Source: Polaromonas sp.
GTDB lineage: Bacteria > Pseudomonadota > Gammaproteobacteria > Burkholderiales > Burkholderiaceae
Assembly (NCBI GenBank): GCA_013823505.1
Contig: PNMH01000012.1
Coordinates: 3,789 to 67,788 of the forward strand
Reading direction: 5' to 3'
Length of the DNA stretch: 64,000 nt
This document shows, in pieces, positions 62,761-64,000 of this stretch (its first letter is position 1; every line of letters starts with the position of its first letter). The notes under the pieces were generated by a model, which saw nothing but the letters and a program-made list of their open reading frames with translations, did not search any database and had not been told where the DNA came from. The position numbers were made by a program, and so were the translations under genes.

Positions 62761-64000
62761 TCAGACCGCCCAGGTGCTGCCGTGTTCGGGCACCAGCGCC
62801 TGCCAGCGCAGTTCGGCTTCGATGCGGTGGCGCAGCCGGTCGGAGGCTTCCATGTCGCCGTGGGTGACAAACACGCGGCGCGGAGGCTGGGGCAGGGCGC
62901 GCAGCCAGGCCATGAGCTGCCCGGCGTCGGCGTGCGCCGAGGCGGATTTGAGCTGCACGACTTCGGCGCGCACCGGCAGGTCTTGCCCGTGGATGCGCAA
63001 CTGCGTTCCGCCGTTGGCCAGCGTCGCCCCGCGTGTGCCAGGGGCCTGGTAGCCCGTGAGCAGCACCATGTTGCGGTGGTCGCCGAGGATCTGCACCAGG
63101 TGGTGCAACACACGGCCGCCGGTGGCCATGCCGCTGGCGGCCAGGATCACCTTGGGGCCGTGCTGGCGAGCGATGGCCTTGGATTCGTCGGCCGTGCGCG
63201 TCATCTTCGCCACCTGCGCCATGGCGTGGCATTGCGCGGCGTTCAGCCGGTGCTCGCCCAGGTGGCGAGCAAACAGCTCGGTGCTGTGGATGGCCATCGG
63301 GCTGTCGAGGTAGATGGGCAGGCTGTGAGGCAACTGGCCCGAGGCCTTGAGCTGGGCGATCGCGTGCAGCAAGGCCTGCGCTCGGCCCACCGCAAACACG
63401 GGCACCACGGCCGAGCCGCCACGCGCTGCCACGCGCTGCAGTGCCGGAGCGAGTTCGGCGATCACGTCCTCGTCGGGGTGGTCGCGGTCGCCGTAGGTGG
63501 ATTCACACACCACCACATCGGCGGGGGGCGGCGCGTCGGGCGCGAGCATCAGCGCGTCGTCGGGACGGCCGAGGTCGCCCGAGAACAGGATGCGCTTCCC
63601 GCCCACCTCCAGCAGCAGGCTGGCCGCACCGAGAATGTGGCCGGCGCCCGAGAACTGAGCGGTCCAGCCTTTGAGAGGCTCGAACGGCTGGTGCATGGCC
63701 ACGGTGCGAAACAGCTTGAGGCTTTGAATCGCGTCGCTCTCGGTGTAGAGCGGCAGCGCTGGCGAGTGTTTGGAAAAGCCTTTGCGGTTGGCAAAGGCCG
63801 CGTCTTCTTCCTGGATGTGGCCGCTGTCGGGCAACAGGATCTGCGCCAGATCACGCGTGGCCGGCGTGGCCCACACCTTGCCGTGGAAACCCTCCTTGGC
63901 CAGCAGGGGCAAATAGCCGCTGTGGTCCAGGTGCGCGTGGGTGAGCAGCACGGCGCCGATGTGATTCGGCAGCACGGGCAGCGGGTCGCGGTTGCGCAAG
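62761..64000 (-). CDS. Beta-CASP metallo-beta-lactamase-fold hydrolase, 5' end outside window
   Basis: An MBL-fold protein with beta-CASP and RNA-specificity domains, as in the archaeal CPSF-like and bacterial YbjQ-unrelated 'MBL fold, RNA specificity' group. The zinc motif HAHLDHSGYLP is near the visible N-terminus, then GAGHILGAASLLLE, SGDLGRPDD, the beta-CASP segment and SASAHADAGQL. The frame is open to the window edge, so about 40-50 N-terminal codons are missing. Function is probably RNA processing or 5'-3' exonuclease-like. It precedes the transglycosylase gene by 67 bp on the same strand. Confidence 0.9.
   Translation of the reverse strand, partial: LRNRDPLPVLPNHIGAVLLTHAHLDHSGYLPLLAKEGFHGKVWATPATRDLAQILLPDSGHIQEEDAAFANRKGFSKHSPALPLYTESDAIQSLKLFRTVAMHQPFEPLKGWTAQFSGAGHILGAASLLLEVGGKRILFSGDLGRPDDALMLAPDAPPPADVVVCESTYGDRDHPDEDVIAELAPALQRVAARGGSAVVPVFAVGRAQALLHAIAQLKASGQLPHSLPIYLDSPMAIHSTELFARHLGEHRLNAAQCHAMAQVAKMTRTADESKAIARQHGPKVILAASGMATGGRVLHHLVQILGDHRNMVLLTGYQAPGTRGATLANGGTQLRIHGQDLPVRAEVVQLKSASAHADAGQLMAWLRALPQPPRRVFVTHGDMEASDRLRHRIEAELRWQALVPEHGSTWAV

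Overview
The window is 64 kb of GC-rich, densely coded chromosome from a betaproteobacterium, most likely Burkholderiales and probably a Comamonadaceae member close to Hydrogenophaga. Three things point there: the order rpsO-pnp-quinone reductase-tpiA-secG-tRNA-Leu-nuoA-N, the split nuoC and nuoD, and the DUF2818 gene after nuoN; periplasmic Bug-type binding proteins and a NAD-specific giant glutamate dehydrogenase fit as well. The genus is an inference. I see no insertion sequence, integrase, CRISPR array or rRNA.

Layout. (1) 1-3.6 kb: 3' part of tsaD, a Liv-type periplasmic binding protein and a coupled aminotransferase. (2) 3.6-24.9 kb, housekeeping: rpsO, a terminator, a highly structured pnp leader, pnp, a quinone oxidoreductase, tpiA, secG, tRNA-Leu(GAG), then all 14 subunits of NADH dehydrogenase I, followed by DUF2818, a Nudix hydrolase and DUF1178 and closed by an intrinsic terminator. 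(3) 25.1-39.1 kb, general metabolism and envelope: 1538-residue glutamate dehydrogenase, an MsbA-like exporter, a DUF898 membrane protein coupled to an M48 protease, a collagen-like lipoprotein, a lipocalin-like protein coupled to a large FtsX-type permease that lacks a neighbouring ATPase, and a transglutaminase-like protein. (4) 39.2-59.9 kb, a catabolic locus of 23 genes in two converging units whose last stop codons overlap. The short plus-strand unit holds a VOC dioxygenase, a 74-residue helical protein, a Rieske oxygenase and its VanB-type reductase. The long minus-strand unit holds an NMT1-type ABC importer, two SDRs, a cupin, two alpha/beta hydrolases, an IclR regulator, a ThDP enzyme, an aspartate-dehydrogenase-like enzyme, an aldehyde dehydrogenase, two Rid proteins, an FAD monooxygenase, two Bug binding proteins and a sulfatase. 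(5) 60.1-64 kb: a small basic protein, a methyltransferase, a YbjQ protein, a MltB-like lytic transglycosylase and the 3' part of a beta-CASP metallo-hydrolase.

How it may work together. The locus in (4) looks like a complete uptake-and-degradation route for an aromatic or heteroaromatic compound: import, optional ester or sulfate removal, ring hydroxylation (Rieske or FAD enzyme), ring opening (VOC or cupin), then oxidation, deamination and C-C cleavage. The Rid proteins and the aspartate-dehydrogenase-like enzyme suggest a nitrogen-containing substrate. The substrate is not identifiable from sequence. Both outer promoter regions carry a pair of similar palindromes (consensus about GTTTC-N6-GAAAC) spaced about 19-20 bp, plausible operators for the internal IclR protein; this is the observation I rate highest.

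No gene-free stretch exceeds 300 bp. Start codons were moved inward from the longest open frame where family length, signal peptides, ribosome sites or ATGA/TGATG overlaps supported it.
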